DNA of 64,000 nt from Medicago truncatula (lineage: Eukaryota; Streptophyta; Magnoliopsida; Fabales; Fabaceae). Under the pieces are notes generated by a model. That model searched no databases. It saw only the letters and a list, made by a program, of their open reading frames with translations, and was not told the DNA's origin. This document shows, piece by piece, positions 15,825 to 27,705 of the stretch. The DNA is taken from the NCBI RefSeq assembly GCF_003473485.1, contig NC_053048.1:26715255-26779254 (forward strand), given 5' to 3'. The translations under genes and the position numbers were made by a program. The stretch's first letter is position 1; every line of letters begins with the position of its first letter.

Positions 15825-16427
15825 TGTTGGAATATTTTATTATTTATTATATTCCAATATCATTATGTGGGCAAATATCGTAACAATAATTATATTAGCT
15901 ATTTATCAATTGTGGGCCTTAGTTGATTAGTGATCAAATTAAGTAATAAGGCTATTAGATTTCTAATTGGATAATTAATTAAATATTTAATTAGTTGATA
16001 TGGACTTAATGAGTGGATGTCCGGATGGCCCATTAATGGAATAATGGGAAACCCTAATGGTCATCCAATATAAAAGAGGCTATGGTCCCCAATATACCGT
16101 ACACGGCAATACTCTCTCTTCTCCCCATCTGAAGAGAACTTGAGGCATAAAGGTACCGGTTGAGGAAGAACCAAATCAGCCGCCGCTAACTCTATTGTGT
16201 GTTTCAGATCATCTCATCTCTTTGGTTATTGTTGTTGATGAGAGGGCTGCCTTGAAAGCTTTATCCAGGTATTCCTAATACCCTAATTCTTAATATCCTT
16301 GATAAATCAAACATGTCGTAGATCCGATCATAATCATGTTCAATGTTTTGTTTGCTTCCGCTATTGATGTATGATTGTTGAACATGTTTTATGAAATTTG
16401 TTTATATTAAGACCTAAATTTCCAACA
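15825..16427 (+). repeat. 3' LTR of Copia-type element
   Basis: It has the same length and, by eye, the same sequence as the 5' LTR. It is followed by the AAACA target-site duplicate. Confidence 0.92.
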
Positions 16428-16432
16428 AAACA

Positions 16433-18585
16433 AACTAATGTGGAAGCTTAGTTATAGAGCTTCAGTAAAATCGCGTTAGAAGCGGTCTAGGACGCGAGAT
16501 TGAAGACTCGAGCGTGAATCCAAACACATGGTTAGTCAGTTTTGGAAAAAGTTTATGTTGAAAACTATGTTATTCTTGTAAATTATGTGATCCAGCAGTT
16601 CTGTTTTTAGTTTTTTTGTGAAAAATTAGACATATGGTTAGTCTATGTGTTTTACAAATCGGCATATGCGTTCCTAAAACTGTAATGCGTTAGTCAAAAT
16701 GGTCCCTCTGTTACCTTCTGTTGTTAGAGGTTATGTCGTGACTCTTTGAATGGACATGTGACCTTTAACAGGGATCACACATCAATAGAAACTTATGTGG
16801 CACATTAAATTCATCCATTTCACGCCAATTGTGAGTTTAAATCCTCAGGATTCAAAAACATAAAATAATATTTACCACATAAATTTTATGTACAGTTTAG
16901 TCTCTCTTGATGTAGAATTGATTTTGGATCCACGTGGAAGGCACATGTTTATTTAATGTGTCACATCATAATCTATAACCGCAGAAGATAATGGATAGAC
17001 TGTTTTGTCTCACAAGTTACAATTTAAGAGATGTATTATCCAAATTCATGGACTATTTTTGAGTTTTGAGAGATACTCACAATTTCGAGGATCAATTTAC
17101 CTATTAATTTTTACTTTTATTGTTTATAAAGTTGTTGATTGTTTTATGATTAAACTGATTAACCATTTTATATTTAACTAGATGAGGTTGATTTTGATGT
17201 AAAAAATAAATGATTCAAAGTTATTTTTTGAAAGAATTAGACAACTGGTATTATTTTAACTGTTATGTGAGGGACTTGCCTGAGGAAAATATGAACACAT
17301 GAATGGTTCTCATAGATGTGAGAGGATACAAGTTGACTTAATGTAATAAAAAAGATAAGGAAGGGAGAAAAAGTTAAATGTGATAAACTTATTAATTTTG
17401 TAACTAGTCAGTACTAAATAAAATTGACTATTTCTTAATTTTTTTTATTTTTTTTTACTATTAGACTGAGATCAAAGGGCCAACATGAACTACTTTGCAC
17501 AGATAATCCAAAATATCATAGATGGTAGATCTCCTTCTTACATTACATGTTTGTATTGCATCATATCTAATGGTAAAGTACACCTTAGTAAGCCTACACC
17601 ATACACACTAAATCCTTTTCCACCCCTTGTTGTCACATTGCCCAACACCGAAAATCTTAAACTATTGTGTGTCTTCCACTTGGGTGTCATTGACCTATGG
17701 TGTCATAGATCTTTGGTATTTGTTCATATATCTCTTAATCAATCATTCTTTTTTATCGAAAATACTCTAAAGACAAATCGTTCAAAATCGCTACGATAGT
17801 TGGTTTCAGCTCTGAAGAAAATTGAATTTGACATGTTTCGTAATTAATTGAATTAAAAGTTTTTGATTCTAAAATTAAACTTAAATTCAACTCACACACT
17901 TAATCAGTTAATCTTCATGATACTTTTAGCTAGAATCAATTTTATTCAATCAATTCATTCAAAATCATATTTTGTCACCGGAGAACCAAACGCACGATAT
18001 CATCTTGGAAGACAATGTATCAACGAAACTGAAGATTGTGTTGCATTTCTTCTAAATTGCATTTCATTTACATTTACTTATTATCATACCATTGTAATTT
18101 TGTATATTAACTTAGAGATGCTACCAAGGATGGTTGAAGATGCTTTCAAGGCTGAATATTTAGCTTTTGTGAAAGGAAGTTTCTAAGGTTGGTTGAAGAA
18201 GCGGGAAATTTTAACAAGATAAAACGACCACTTTTTTGTTTTTTAAATTCATGGCCTTTGATTTATAATATATAAGGAGCATAGGACTGAGATTGATCAA
18301 CATTATTTGATCATTTAATTCTTTCTTACAAGAGAGTATTCGTTCTCATGTGATAAAATACTCGAGACAATTGATTCTTAGATGGAGAATTTCCATATAA
18401 TGTTTTTCCTCAAATTTGTAGTTTATGGTATGTTACAGTGTCAATGTTGTGCTTTGTCATGGTACTCTTTGTCTGTTTGTGCAGTTAATTGAATCTGTAA
18501 TAAGAAGGGAATATACTGTTTGATTACCTATGATTTTTTATTTTTATTTGGTCAAACTATAAGTTCTACTTTATGATGGTATTGA
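16433..18585. repeat. Duplicated upstream block of SRLK2
   Basis: This continues the block interrupted by the Copia element. It aligns with 34690-36600 (upstream of SRLK3) and 46000-46900 (upstream of SRLK4). The first 300 or so bases look identical to 46000-46320. Open frames at 17485 and 17863 are not preserved in the paralogous copies and match nothing known. The end, around 18500-18580, is the promoter-proximal DNA homologous to 3500-3560, here joined directly to codons of exon 1. Confidence 0.65.
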
Positions 18586-21500
18586 AACTCTAATCTCCAA
18601 AGACGGTAACTTCACTTTTGGATTCTTTAGCCCTAAAAATTCTACAAACCGCTACGTTGGAATTTGGTGGAAGTCTCAATCTACAATCATATGGGTGGCA
18701 AACAGAAACCAACCACTGAATGACTCTAATGGGATTGTCACGATATCTGAAGATGGAAATCTTGTGGTATTAAATGGACAGAAACGAGTCATTTGGTCAT
18801 CAAATGTTTCCAACATAGCAACAAATACAAGTTCTTGCTTTTCGGGTTTCGGTAACCTTGTGCTTCTGGAGAACACAACCGGAAAAAACTTATGGCAGAG
18901 TATTCTGCAGCCTTCAGATACATTCCTTCCAGGAATGAAAATTTCAAACAACAAAAGAACCGGTAAGAATGAAAAACTCACATCATGGAAAAGCCCTTCT
19001 GACCCCTCTGTTGGCAACTTCTCTGCTAGTACTGTTGAACGCCTAAGTATACTTGAAGTGTTTATTTGGAATGGAACTCGGCCATTTTGGCGCAGTGGTC
19101 CTTGGAATGGCAGGGTCTTTACAGGGATACAAAAAATGGAATTTGTATATACTAATACTTTTCAAGGTGGAGATGATGGAGAAGGAAATAATGTTATATT
19201 TTATACGCAACCAAATGACACGGAAATAAGGATCTATCACCTGAATTCAAAAGGAATATTTGAAAAAATGTGGTGGGATGATCAGAATAAAGAAATGAAA
19301 GTGAGATGGAAAAGCCAAAACGCAGAATGTGATGTTTATGGTCTATGTGGAGATTTTACAAGCTGTAATTCATTGAGCTCACCAGTTTGCAGTTGTTTGA
19401 AAGGATTTGAACCCAGAAATACTCGTGAATGGAGTAGAAACAACTGGACTGGCGGGTGTGTTAGGCAGAGACCTTTGCTGTGTAAAAGGGTCACCAATAA
19501 AACCACAAGTAGAAAGGAAGATGGGTTTCTGAAACTACAGATGGTTAAAGTTCCAGATTTTGCTGAAGGTTTAGCAGTTACACCTGACACATGCAGAATC
19601 TTATGTTTAGAGAATTGCTCTTGTGTTGCGTATTCTCATCATGATGTGATTGGCTGTATGTCTTGGACCGGCAATCTACTTGACATAGAACAATTCGAAA
19701 TTGGAGGACTTGACCTATATGTTCGCGTATCCTATTTAGAACTTGGTATTCTCCTGTTTGTAAAAGCATTTTAAACATATATAGGTCATTAACTTGACTC
19801 TGCCTTAGGAGTTGAGAAATAAGAACTGAATTGAATTTCTCATATTTTAAATTTTTCATATACACAGATAGGAGAAATAAGACAATCTTCATCGCAAGTA
19901 CAGGGATAATTGCAACTCTTATTATTATCATTTGCGCATATACCACATGGAGAAGGATATCAAACCACTCAGGTAACTTACTATTTTCATATATTCAACT
20001 TTAGTCATAAAATTTACCTTCTATTGATGAGGAACTAAGCTCAAGTTATGCATTTCACTGCAGCTAATTCTAGTGACAACATAATTGGAGAAATGTCGCA
20101 AGATAAACTACAAGAGCTATTAAAATTTGATTTTGAAAAAGTTGCAACTGCCACAAACAACTTTGACCTGTCAAACAAACTTGGACAGGGTGGTTTTGGT
20201 CCCGTATACAAGGTGCCTTAAATGCTAAATAGTTATGATATTTTAAAACCATTGTGTATAGTTGTTATCACATAATAATAATTTCTTCTAGGGGAAACTG
20301 CAAGATGGTCGAGACATAGCAGTTAAAAGGCTTTCTAGAGCATCTGGACAAGGGTTGGAGGAATTCATGAACGAAGTATTGGTGATTTGTAAGCTTCAAC
20401 ATCGCAACCTTGTAAGGCTTATTGGCTGTTGTGTTGAAGGTGATGAAAAGATGTTGATGTATGAATACATGCCAAACAAAAGTTTGGATGCATTTATCTT
20501 TGGTTAGTTTTTTAGTCCCCTTTAGCATTTTCATATATTAAATTCCCTGTCCTCGTGAGCTTAGCTCAGTTGGTATGGACAATGCATAATAATATGCAAG
20601 GTCCGGGGTTTGAACCCCGGACACCACCAAAAAAATATATTAAATTCCATACTTTCGTGCTTCTCTTTATTTTAGTTTTCCTGGAAGCATGCTAATAGAG
20701 TAATTTTGATGGCTTCCCTGTATATTTTGTTAATCTATTCTAAATAATATAATGCTACCCTTATTTTTTAGATCCATCAAAAAACAAACTCCTGGATTGG
20801 AGGACACGGTGTAACATCATAGAAGGAATTGCTCGAGGGTTGCTATATCTTCACAGAGATTCTAGGCTAAGAATTATTCATAGAGATTTGAAGGCAAGTA
20901 ATGTCCTGTTAGATGAGGAGTTGAATCCAAAAATATCAGACTTTGGTCTGGCTAGAATATTTGGAGGAGGTGAAGATCAGGCCAATACTAGAAGGATTGT
21001 CGGAACTTAGTAAGAAGATTGCCTTTCTTATCCAATATATTAGTAGTAATAATTGTCAAGTATTATTTTGCAACTTGATTAACTTTTTACATTTTAATGT
21101 AGTGGCTACATGTCTCCTGAATATGCAATGCAAGGATTATTTTCAGAGAAATCAGATGTTTTTAGCTTTGGTGTATTGCTACTAGAGATTGTTATCGGAA
21201 GAAGAAACTCAAGTTTTTATGATGATGAGCATAATCTTAGCCTTTTAGGATATGTAAGCCTCAACATACCATTTTTAGCTCAATTTTGGCATGTTTTTCT
21301 TTTGTTGACACATTATTCAAATGTCTGATTATTTCTTTCCATTTTTCTTTTATCTCATTTAGGTATGGACACAATGGAGTGAAGACAATATTTTGTCTCT
21401 AATAGATCAAGAAATATATGATCATAGTCATCATAATTATATTTCAAGGTGCATACATATAGGACTATTGTGTGCACAAGAACTTGCCAAAGATAGGCCC

Positions 21501-21671
21501 ACTATGGCTGCAGTAATTTCTATGCTTAACAGTGAAACTTCATTACTTCCTCCTCCTAGTAAACCTGCATTCATCCTGAGGGAGAATATGTTAAATTCAA
21601 AGTTAGCTGAAGAATGTCAAAATGGTTGTTCCGTCAATAATGTCAGTATTACAGACATCAGTGGCAGATAG
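18586..21671 (+). CDS. SRLK2: 5'-truncated S-domain receptor-like kinase
   Basis: Exons: 18586-19745 (5' incomplete), 19868-19972, 20064-20212, 20292-20502, 20772-21009, 21103-21253 and 21363-21671. Homology to the paralogues starts abruptly at the codons for [10 protein letters not shown]. The start codon, signal peptide and first B-lectin strand are missing, replaced by upstream DNA joined at a TGAA-type microhomology. The first usable in-frame ATG is internal, at 18695 ([10 protein letters not shown]), giving about 737 residues without a signal peptide. The rest is clean: all internal exon lengths match the family except for one codon in exon 2. It has a TM helix, [25 protein letters not shown] and SPEY, so the kinase looks catalytically competent. 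A SINE sits in intron 4. The protein, if made, would not enter the secretory pathway in the usual way; it may be a pseudogene. Confidence 0.75.
20547..20634 (+). mobile_element. Short tRNA-related SINE in intron 4 of SRLK2
   Basis: This 88-bp insert is absent from the same intron of SRLK1 and SRLK3 and is flanked by a 14-bp duplication, ATATATTAAATTCC (20533-20546 and 20635-20648). It has an A-box-like TTAGCTCAGTTGGTA and a B-box-like GGTTTGAACCCC within the hairpin CCGGGGTTTGAACCCCGG, and ends in six A residues. Those are SINE hallmarks. The 5' end cannot pair with the 3' end to form an acceptor stem, so it is not a tRNA gene. Confidence 0.85.
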
Positions 21672-21789
21672 CACACAAAGTGGTCATCATAATCTGGTTC
21701 AGCATTTGACGTCTAAAGTTTCCTCCAAAAATAAAAAAATTAGTCTAGCCAATATAAAGGGAATAATATTTTTAGCACAACACCTCGAC

Positions 21790-22340
21790 TCTCGACAGAT
21801 TCTTTGGGTCAGCCCTTGACACCAGTAGCGGCTGACCTTCAGGCTAGTGGTTCGATATCTATCCTTACTCATCTTCGTAGCAACACCCTTAGCTCAGGCG
21901 CCTCCAATGCAACATTGATGCCACTTTTTCAGGTCAGTTGAACTGTGCATGTAGTGGCATGTGCTTACGCGACGGAGACTGTGCTTTTGTTTTGGCTAGA
22001 CCTATGTGCTTTACTCGTTTGTGTTCTGTGGACGTCAGTGAAGCATTGAGATTATTCCATGCTTTAGAATGACTTAGTGATATGGAGTTTGATTGCGTGG
22101 AGTTCGTGCTCGACTCCAAAATAACTACGTATGGTTTGGCAATATTATCTTACTTTGCTTCAAGGAATATTTTTGCTTCTCACTTCACAAACTCTCGGGT
22201 GGAGTTAAATAGGAGATAAGCGAATACGGTTGCTCACGCCCTTGCAGCACATTATCTGCTACTCCCACGACTTATTTTGAAATACCCTCGTGTTTTGATA
22301 CTCTTACTATTTATGAAATGGTATAAGCATATTTCTTCAA
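21790..22340 (+). pseudogene. RNase H-like (RVT_3) remnant, copy 1
   Basis: This is a degraded copy of the sequence at 40585-41125, 3' of SRLK3. Readable pieces include GMCLRD with downstream EALRLFHAL, VEFVLDSK and FTNSRVELNR, matching the RNase H fold used by plant RVT_3 and LINE-type proteins. Stops and shifts interrupt it. It was duplicated together with the SRLK gene. Confidence 0.55.
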
Positions 22341-22384
22341 AAAACCATATAACATTCTTATAGGAATTTATTATAGTTGCAATG

Positions 22385-22830
22385 TTGTTGTTGTCGTTGT
22401 AAAATATAAGTATAATTTATATGAAAGTGCAAAATATCTATACCTATAATTTTAATCAAAATCAAAAACAATTTTAATCAAAATTCCATAAAAAATATTA
22501 TTTGTAATTTATACGCATTAACGAAATAAAAAGAGCAGACATACTAGCATAGAGTGTGTCCGTCCGAACGCTGACTTTATATATTTTTAGGATTAAATAC
22601 ATTTTTCGTCTGTATAAATATTCAAACTTTTTGTTTTAATTTTTATTAAAAATTTCTTATTCTTTTAGTCCTACAAAATTTATTCGTCAACTCTTCAAAT
22701 TTTTCAATGAATTTTTGCATATATATATTCTTAATGAGTGAATAGGCTATTTTGTCTTCAAATTTGTTCGCATTGATCATTTTTATCCTCAAATTTTTTG
22801 AAATAGACAATACGTCCTTGAATGAGCCAT
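22385..22830 (+). repeat. Repeat R, copy downstream of SRLK2
   Basis: A roughly 440-bp AT-rich unit containing TATACCTATAATTTTAATC, AAAAAGAGCAGACATACTAG, TTTATATATTTTTAGGATTA and CAATACGTCCTTGAAT. Copies occur at about 24840, 41335 and 42597, the last split by a LINE. No coding content is recognised. Confidence 0.7.
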
Positions 22831-22831
22831 C

Positions 22832-23527
22832 TTCTCATCCTAAAAATAAATTTTTTACTTTAGCGATTCTCTTTTAAATAGATTTATTTCCTAGTGATTA
22901 TGTTTTAATTCAATAAGATCGTTTCTTTACATTTTAAGAAGTTTCATTTTGATCAATAAGATATCTATTCAATAAATCAATTTCTGATATTAACCTAAGC
23001 TTATTATTTGATCAAGGATTATCCAGAAATTGATTCGAAATTTCCGGAAGAATTAGGAGATACTTGGAATTTTCTTGATCATTAAAGAAATTCTAACAAT
23101 GTAACTTTTAATAGAGATTATGTGTATCCTCTCCTCATAAAAGGTTGGAATACAATAAAAGAATTTTACAAAGGTCAAAAAGAAATTTTGGCTAAAGGAT
23201 ATATATAGTCTCTATTAAAAGTTACATTATGAGAATTTCCCGAATGATCAAGGAAATTCAAAGTATCTCCTAATTCTTCTTCAAATTTTTTCAGAAATTT
23301 CGAATCAATTTCAACATAATCCTTGATCAAATAATAAGCTTAGGTTAATATCAGAAATTGATTTATTGAATCAAATGTCTTATTGATCAAAATTTCAAAA
23401 TGAAACTTCTTAAAATGTTAAGAAACAATCTTAGAGTTAAAACATAATCACTAAGAAATAAACCTAATTAAGAGAGAATCACTAAACAATAAAAGTAAAA
23501 ATTATATTTTTAGGATGAGAAAATTAT
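22832..23527. repeat. Long inverted repeat of a B3-like gene fragment
   Basis: Arms at about 22832-23119 and 23208-23527 are inverted copies with a spacer of about 88 bp. Both carry CCTAAGCTTATTATTTGATC and GATATTAACCTAAGC, and both end at AATGTAACTTTTAATAGAGA. The left arm plus spacer reads as a protein fragment on the plus strand (KDYPEIDSKF..., NVTFNRDYVYPLLIKGWNTI) that resembles part of a plant B3 DNA-binding domain. It is interrupted by stops. Single-arm relatives lie at 25258-25500 and 41780-42240. If transcribed it would fold into a long hairpin. Confidence 0.75.
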
Positions 23528-24840
23528 ATGAAATTGTAAACAAGAAGATTGCATGTGATCTATGATGTTACTAATCAAAAGAGAATCACCAAACAACAAA
23601 AGGCAAAAGAATCTACTGGCCTTCTGATGACAATTCTGTTTGCAGCCATGGTAGAGCAATCGTTTTTAGTTTCTGTATATAATGAAAGAAGGTAATGAGG
23701 ACTTTGTATATAACCTTCTTATTTATAGTAAGACATATACATCTAATTTTTTTTTTTTTTTAAATAGCCTTAATAGAGGAAATAAAAGAAATTTTCAAAT
23801 GTATGAGATTCCTTTTTTATTGAAAACCGATTTCAATAGTGAGATTCTTGACTGACTTTACTGTGCTTGTGTCTTTGAATGGTGGTTTTCAACAGTGTGA
23901 TTACATGCATTGGCTTGTTAAAAATATGGTGGATTGAAACTGAGTGAATATGTGATCAGGCCGTTTATGAGATTTTGGTGGCCTATGGTGAACCTATAAT
24001 TTAGGTCATAACTAATAAACATATATAAACATCAAATTTGATATAAAAAATAAAGCAATTTTTTTTAAGATCTAATAGACCCCTAAAAAAAATTTAAGAT
24101 CCAAATTTCGTATTTAAGATTTAGGATAGTCGCCCTCTTCGTGCCTTATGTATGGTCCTAAATGTGACTTTGAATCTTTGTGTAGTATGGCAGTATGCAT
24201 TGGCTTGATACATGTGACTTTGAATTCACTTACACAAACCGAGTGAATTTTCTTAACAAATTTAGTTCACTTACATGCATTGGCTTGATACAACACTGCA
24301 TGATATTGTGTGAGATAAGATTAAACTCTCTAATAACGCGGCCGAATCTTTTATCCTTGACAACTTTTAAGTTTTTAATTTTTCATCTCGATTTACCTTA
24401 TTCTTAATATAGTTTTTGGGTTTAGTCGGTGTTTTTTATTTGTAATTTCTTTGTTTTTTTTTTTCTTTCTTTCGTACTGGTTTCCAACCTATCAATGGTG
24501 GACGACTAATCCGACCCGTACGTAGAGACATGTGTACTGCCCAAGCGTTGTTCCCCATGAGAATCGAACCTGGTATTCCCAAGTACATCCTTGGAAGGAG
24601 CTTCTTGCCACTAGATTCCAAACAACTTGGCTGTAAATTAATCTAATATGGCTATGCTTCTCAAGAAATCTCCGTCTTGAAAATGTTTCAGTAAACTTGG
24701 GCATGTACTTTGAACAATTGCATCAATGGGATTTGTGAAATCGGTTATTAAATGTACTTCCGGGATCTCAATACCACCGTAAGCATCATTTGCTTCACCT
24801 ATTGTTCGTGTCATTCGAAAAAGATAAGAATTTATTATAC
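23528..24840. other. Intergenic, decayed repeats
   Basis: No gene is seen. Phrases at 24180-24310 containing GCATTGGCTTGATAC recur two or three times. At 24480-24640 a stretch with GAGAATCGAACCTGG resembles tRNA-related or retroelement debris common in plant genomes. This block is absent between SRLK3 and SRLK4. Confidence 0.35.
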
Positions 24841-25500
24841 TTGCAATGTTGTTGTTGTTGTCATTGTAAAATATAAGTATAATTTGTACAATATGAAAGT
24901 GAAAAAATATATATACCGATAATTTTAATCAAAATCAAAACAATTTTAATCAAAATTCCATAAAAAAGTACGGTTTAAAATTTATATGCATTAACGAAAT
25001 AAAAAGAGCACAGAGTACCCGTATGAACACTGACTTTATATATTTTTAGGATTAAATATATTACATATTCAAACTTTTTGTTTTAATTTTTATTAAAAAT
25101 TTCTTATTCTTTTAGTCCTACAAAATTTATTCGTCAACTCTTCAAATTTTTCAATGAATTTTTGCATATATATTCTAAATGAGTGAATAGACTATTTCGT
25201 CTTCAAATTTGTATGCATTGGTCATTTTCATTCTCAAATTTTTTGAAATAGCCAATACGTCCTTGAATTAGCCATCTTCTCATCCTAAAAATAATTTTTT
25301 TTACTTTTATTGTTTAGTGATTCTCTTTTAATTAGATATATTTCTTAGTGATTATGTTTTAATTCTATAAGATTGTTTCTTTACATTTTAAGAAGTTTCA
25401 TTTTGATCAATAAGATATCTGATAAAATATGATTTCAAGCTCTTTGATGGACCTTTCAGCCACTAAGTTCATGTTTTCAAAGTAGATGGTTAGGTCTTAA
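24840..25500 (+). repeat. Repeat R plus B3-like fragment, second copy after SRLK2
   Basis: 24840-25265 is a copy of repeat R. 25258-25500 continues into the start of the B3-like fragment and then jumps to its 3' part (GCTCTTTGATGGACCTTTCA), relative to 41780-42240. An internal deletion has removed the coding part between them. Confidence 0.65.
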
Positions 25501-25870
25501 TGTTGCGAATGATTCTGTTTTGTAATAACTGGAACCTCTATAGTATGCTTCCTTGCTTCTTGAATCTATGAACAATATTTCTATTTTGCTTATGTTCTGG
25601 TATTTGTCTTTATTTTCTCAAGTCTTTACTATGCTTTTATTACTCTATACTAAAATCTATTTATTCTCTTCTTTTTAGTTTATAAACATGTGAATTTGAC
25701 AGTTTATCGTTTTATAAAAGAATGTGTCTAAGAGGCTAGCCTTTTCCAACACTGACGTGTTGCAACTAGTCACAATCCCAATAAGTTGTATTAACTAGTC
25801 ACAATTCGAATAAGTTGTATTTTTCACTAATTATCCACAAATGCAGTTTCTCGACATTCTTTTAATTTTA

Positions 25871-26151
25871 CTCTCTTCGTCCCAAATTATAGTTGCTTTG
25901 GAGAAAAAACTTGTCTCAAATTATGAGTCGTTTTACAATACAAATGAAGCATTAAATCCTACTTTTTCTACTATATCCTCAACTATTTATTACTACCACT
26001 TCTTTCAATTTTTAATTTATCTTTTCACATATCATTAATGAAGGATAATTTTGTAAAATTACTTAGAATTTCTCTTTCGCAGACAACATTAATTATGTTT
26101 TTTAATTTATGTAAAATATCTAAAACATCATTTAATTTGGGACGGATGAAG
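25871..26151. mobile_element. Stowaway-like (Tc1/mariner) MITE, unit B
   Basis: The left end CTCTCTTCGTCCCAAATTAT and the right end, on the opposite strand, CTTCATCCGTCCCAAATTAA form terminal inverted repeats. A TA dinucleotide sits on each side. The 281-bp length and the TA target fit Stowaway MITEs. A homologous copy is at 44272-44541 in the same context. Confidence 0.72.
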
Positions 26152-27622
26152 TATCATTATTTGACAGTATCGCTGATTAAATTAATAAATAAGATAAATA
26201 ATTCAGAGACCGTTTCGTGTAACAATTTGTAATAACTTTTGTTTTAAACAAAAAAAAAAAAAAAAAAAGACATTTTTTTGATCAAATTCGTCCCTCACGT
26301 GGAAGTTGACTTGAAACTCCACATCAACGTTTAACGTGTTATGTCCGCATTAAGGCTGTGTTTGGCTAGGAAAAGAAAGTGAAAGTGAAAGTGAAAGGAA
26401 AGAAACAAAAAGGAAAGATAGAGTAAGGAAAGATAGTGAGTAGAAAGAGAGATGATTGTTTTAGTTGTTTGGAATGAGAGAAAATGAAAGGAAAGAAAGA
26501 TTAAAACTTTCTCTCCCCTTGCATGGTTCATTAGAAAGTTGAAAGGAAAGAAAAGTATATATTTATGAAATGACAAAAATATCCTCAAGTAAAAAATAAA
26601 ATGGTATAAAGAATAAAATTGGAAAGCAAAATAGTAAAATTATGAACAGTTCCTTTAACAAATAAATATACACTTAAGCATCATTTTATCTTCCTATTTA
26701 GTTTTTATTAAAGTTATGTAAGCTTATTATTATCCAAAAAAAAATTACCTTTTGAAGTTCAAATTCTACTATAAATATCAAGTTTGATGGACTAATATTG
26801 AAGCAACTTCATTCTACTATAAATATTGATTTTGAGTAGTAATTCATACATGGCCAATGTCATTACACTTCCTAGTGCAAATTCAACACAAGTTCAAGAT
26901 CAAAGTTCTTTGACTAAACTACCACAAAACTGCAAATTTGTGGACATTGAACTTCTCTACATTTGTGTTGATAATACCAATCCTCATTTTTCCTTTAGCA
27001 CCTTGTCATGGATCTACAATCATAACCACTGCCTAAGATTCAAAGCCCTGCATGACACAATGCATATGTATGAGCAAGTTATTTGTAACTACTAAAAAGA
27101 ACAAAAATAATAGTAGTGAATGTTGAATTTAATTTTAACTAGAAGGCCATATTTTTTTAATCAGCAATTTTATTTAATACTCCCTATCAAAGATAGCAGC
27201 TATAAAAAAAAAAAAAAAAAGTGTCATGAACCCACTATAAAGCTGATGCCATATTCTATGACATATCCCACAAGGTCATGTGCAACAAGAAGAGAATCAA
27301 TTTGATTATACCAAGCTGGATAATTGGAAGAGTTAAGTTTGATGGGAAGGTGAGTGGAGGTATTGAATTCCAATAATTCATTTGGTTCTTTGGTAACAGT
27401 GGCCGTGTAACGCCCTATTTTATTATTTATTTATTTTATTGAGTTTAGATGTCTTTTTATAATTTAGTCGATTTTTTTTTATAAGTGATATTTTGTTATG
27501 ATATATGTTGGTATTTATTAGTATAATATATATGTTATTTGATGTAGAAATAAATATATTTGTTATTTGGTGTAGAAATATATATGTTATCTGGTGTAAA
27601 AATATATTTGTTATTTGTTATA

Positions 27623-27625
<3 letters not shown>

Positions 27626-27700
<75 letters not shown>
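27626..27700. repeat. (TA)n microsatellite
   Basis: An almost pure run of TA dinucleotides about 75 bp long, within the solo LTR. Confidence 0.95.

Positions 27701-27705
<5 letters not shown>

Larger units (their letters stand above)
9774..16427 (+). mobile_element. Copia-type LTR retrotransposon, non-autonomous
   Basis: This is a complete LTR element. The LTRs at 9774-10376 and 15825-16427 are both 603 bp and look identical by eye, and each begins TGTTGGAATA and ends TTTCCAACA. A 5-bp target-site duplication AAACA flanks it (9769-9773 and 16428-16432). The primer-binding site TGGTATCAGAGC, matching initiator Met tRNA, is at 10379-10390, and a purine-rich tract (AAGTGGGAGA) precedes the 3' LTR. 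There is no long open frame inside. Decayed Copia pol remnants remain: reverse transcriptase words ELHKMD and VFLNGDIND near 14310-14380, MKDLGDASFVLGI near 14665-14790, and the RNase H word GIERPLKLYSD near 15172. The paralogous site at about 45990 lacks the element. It must have moved with enzymes supplied by a relative. Confidence 0.93.

Noticed and set aside
17485..18186. Frames of 104 and 107 codons upstream of SRLK2
   Set aside because: The homologous DNA upstream of SRLK3 breaks these frames, and the translations resemble no protein family.
20556..20630. Possible tRNA gene in SRLK2
   Set aside because: The T-arm hairpin and box motifs are good, but no acceptor stem forms, and target duplications and an A-tail mark it as a SINE.
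26331..26588. Minus-strand frame rich in Phe, Leu and Ser at 26331-26588
   Set aside because: It is produced by the GAAAG-rich terminal sequence of the Harbinger-type element and is low complexity.
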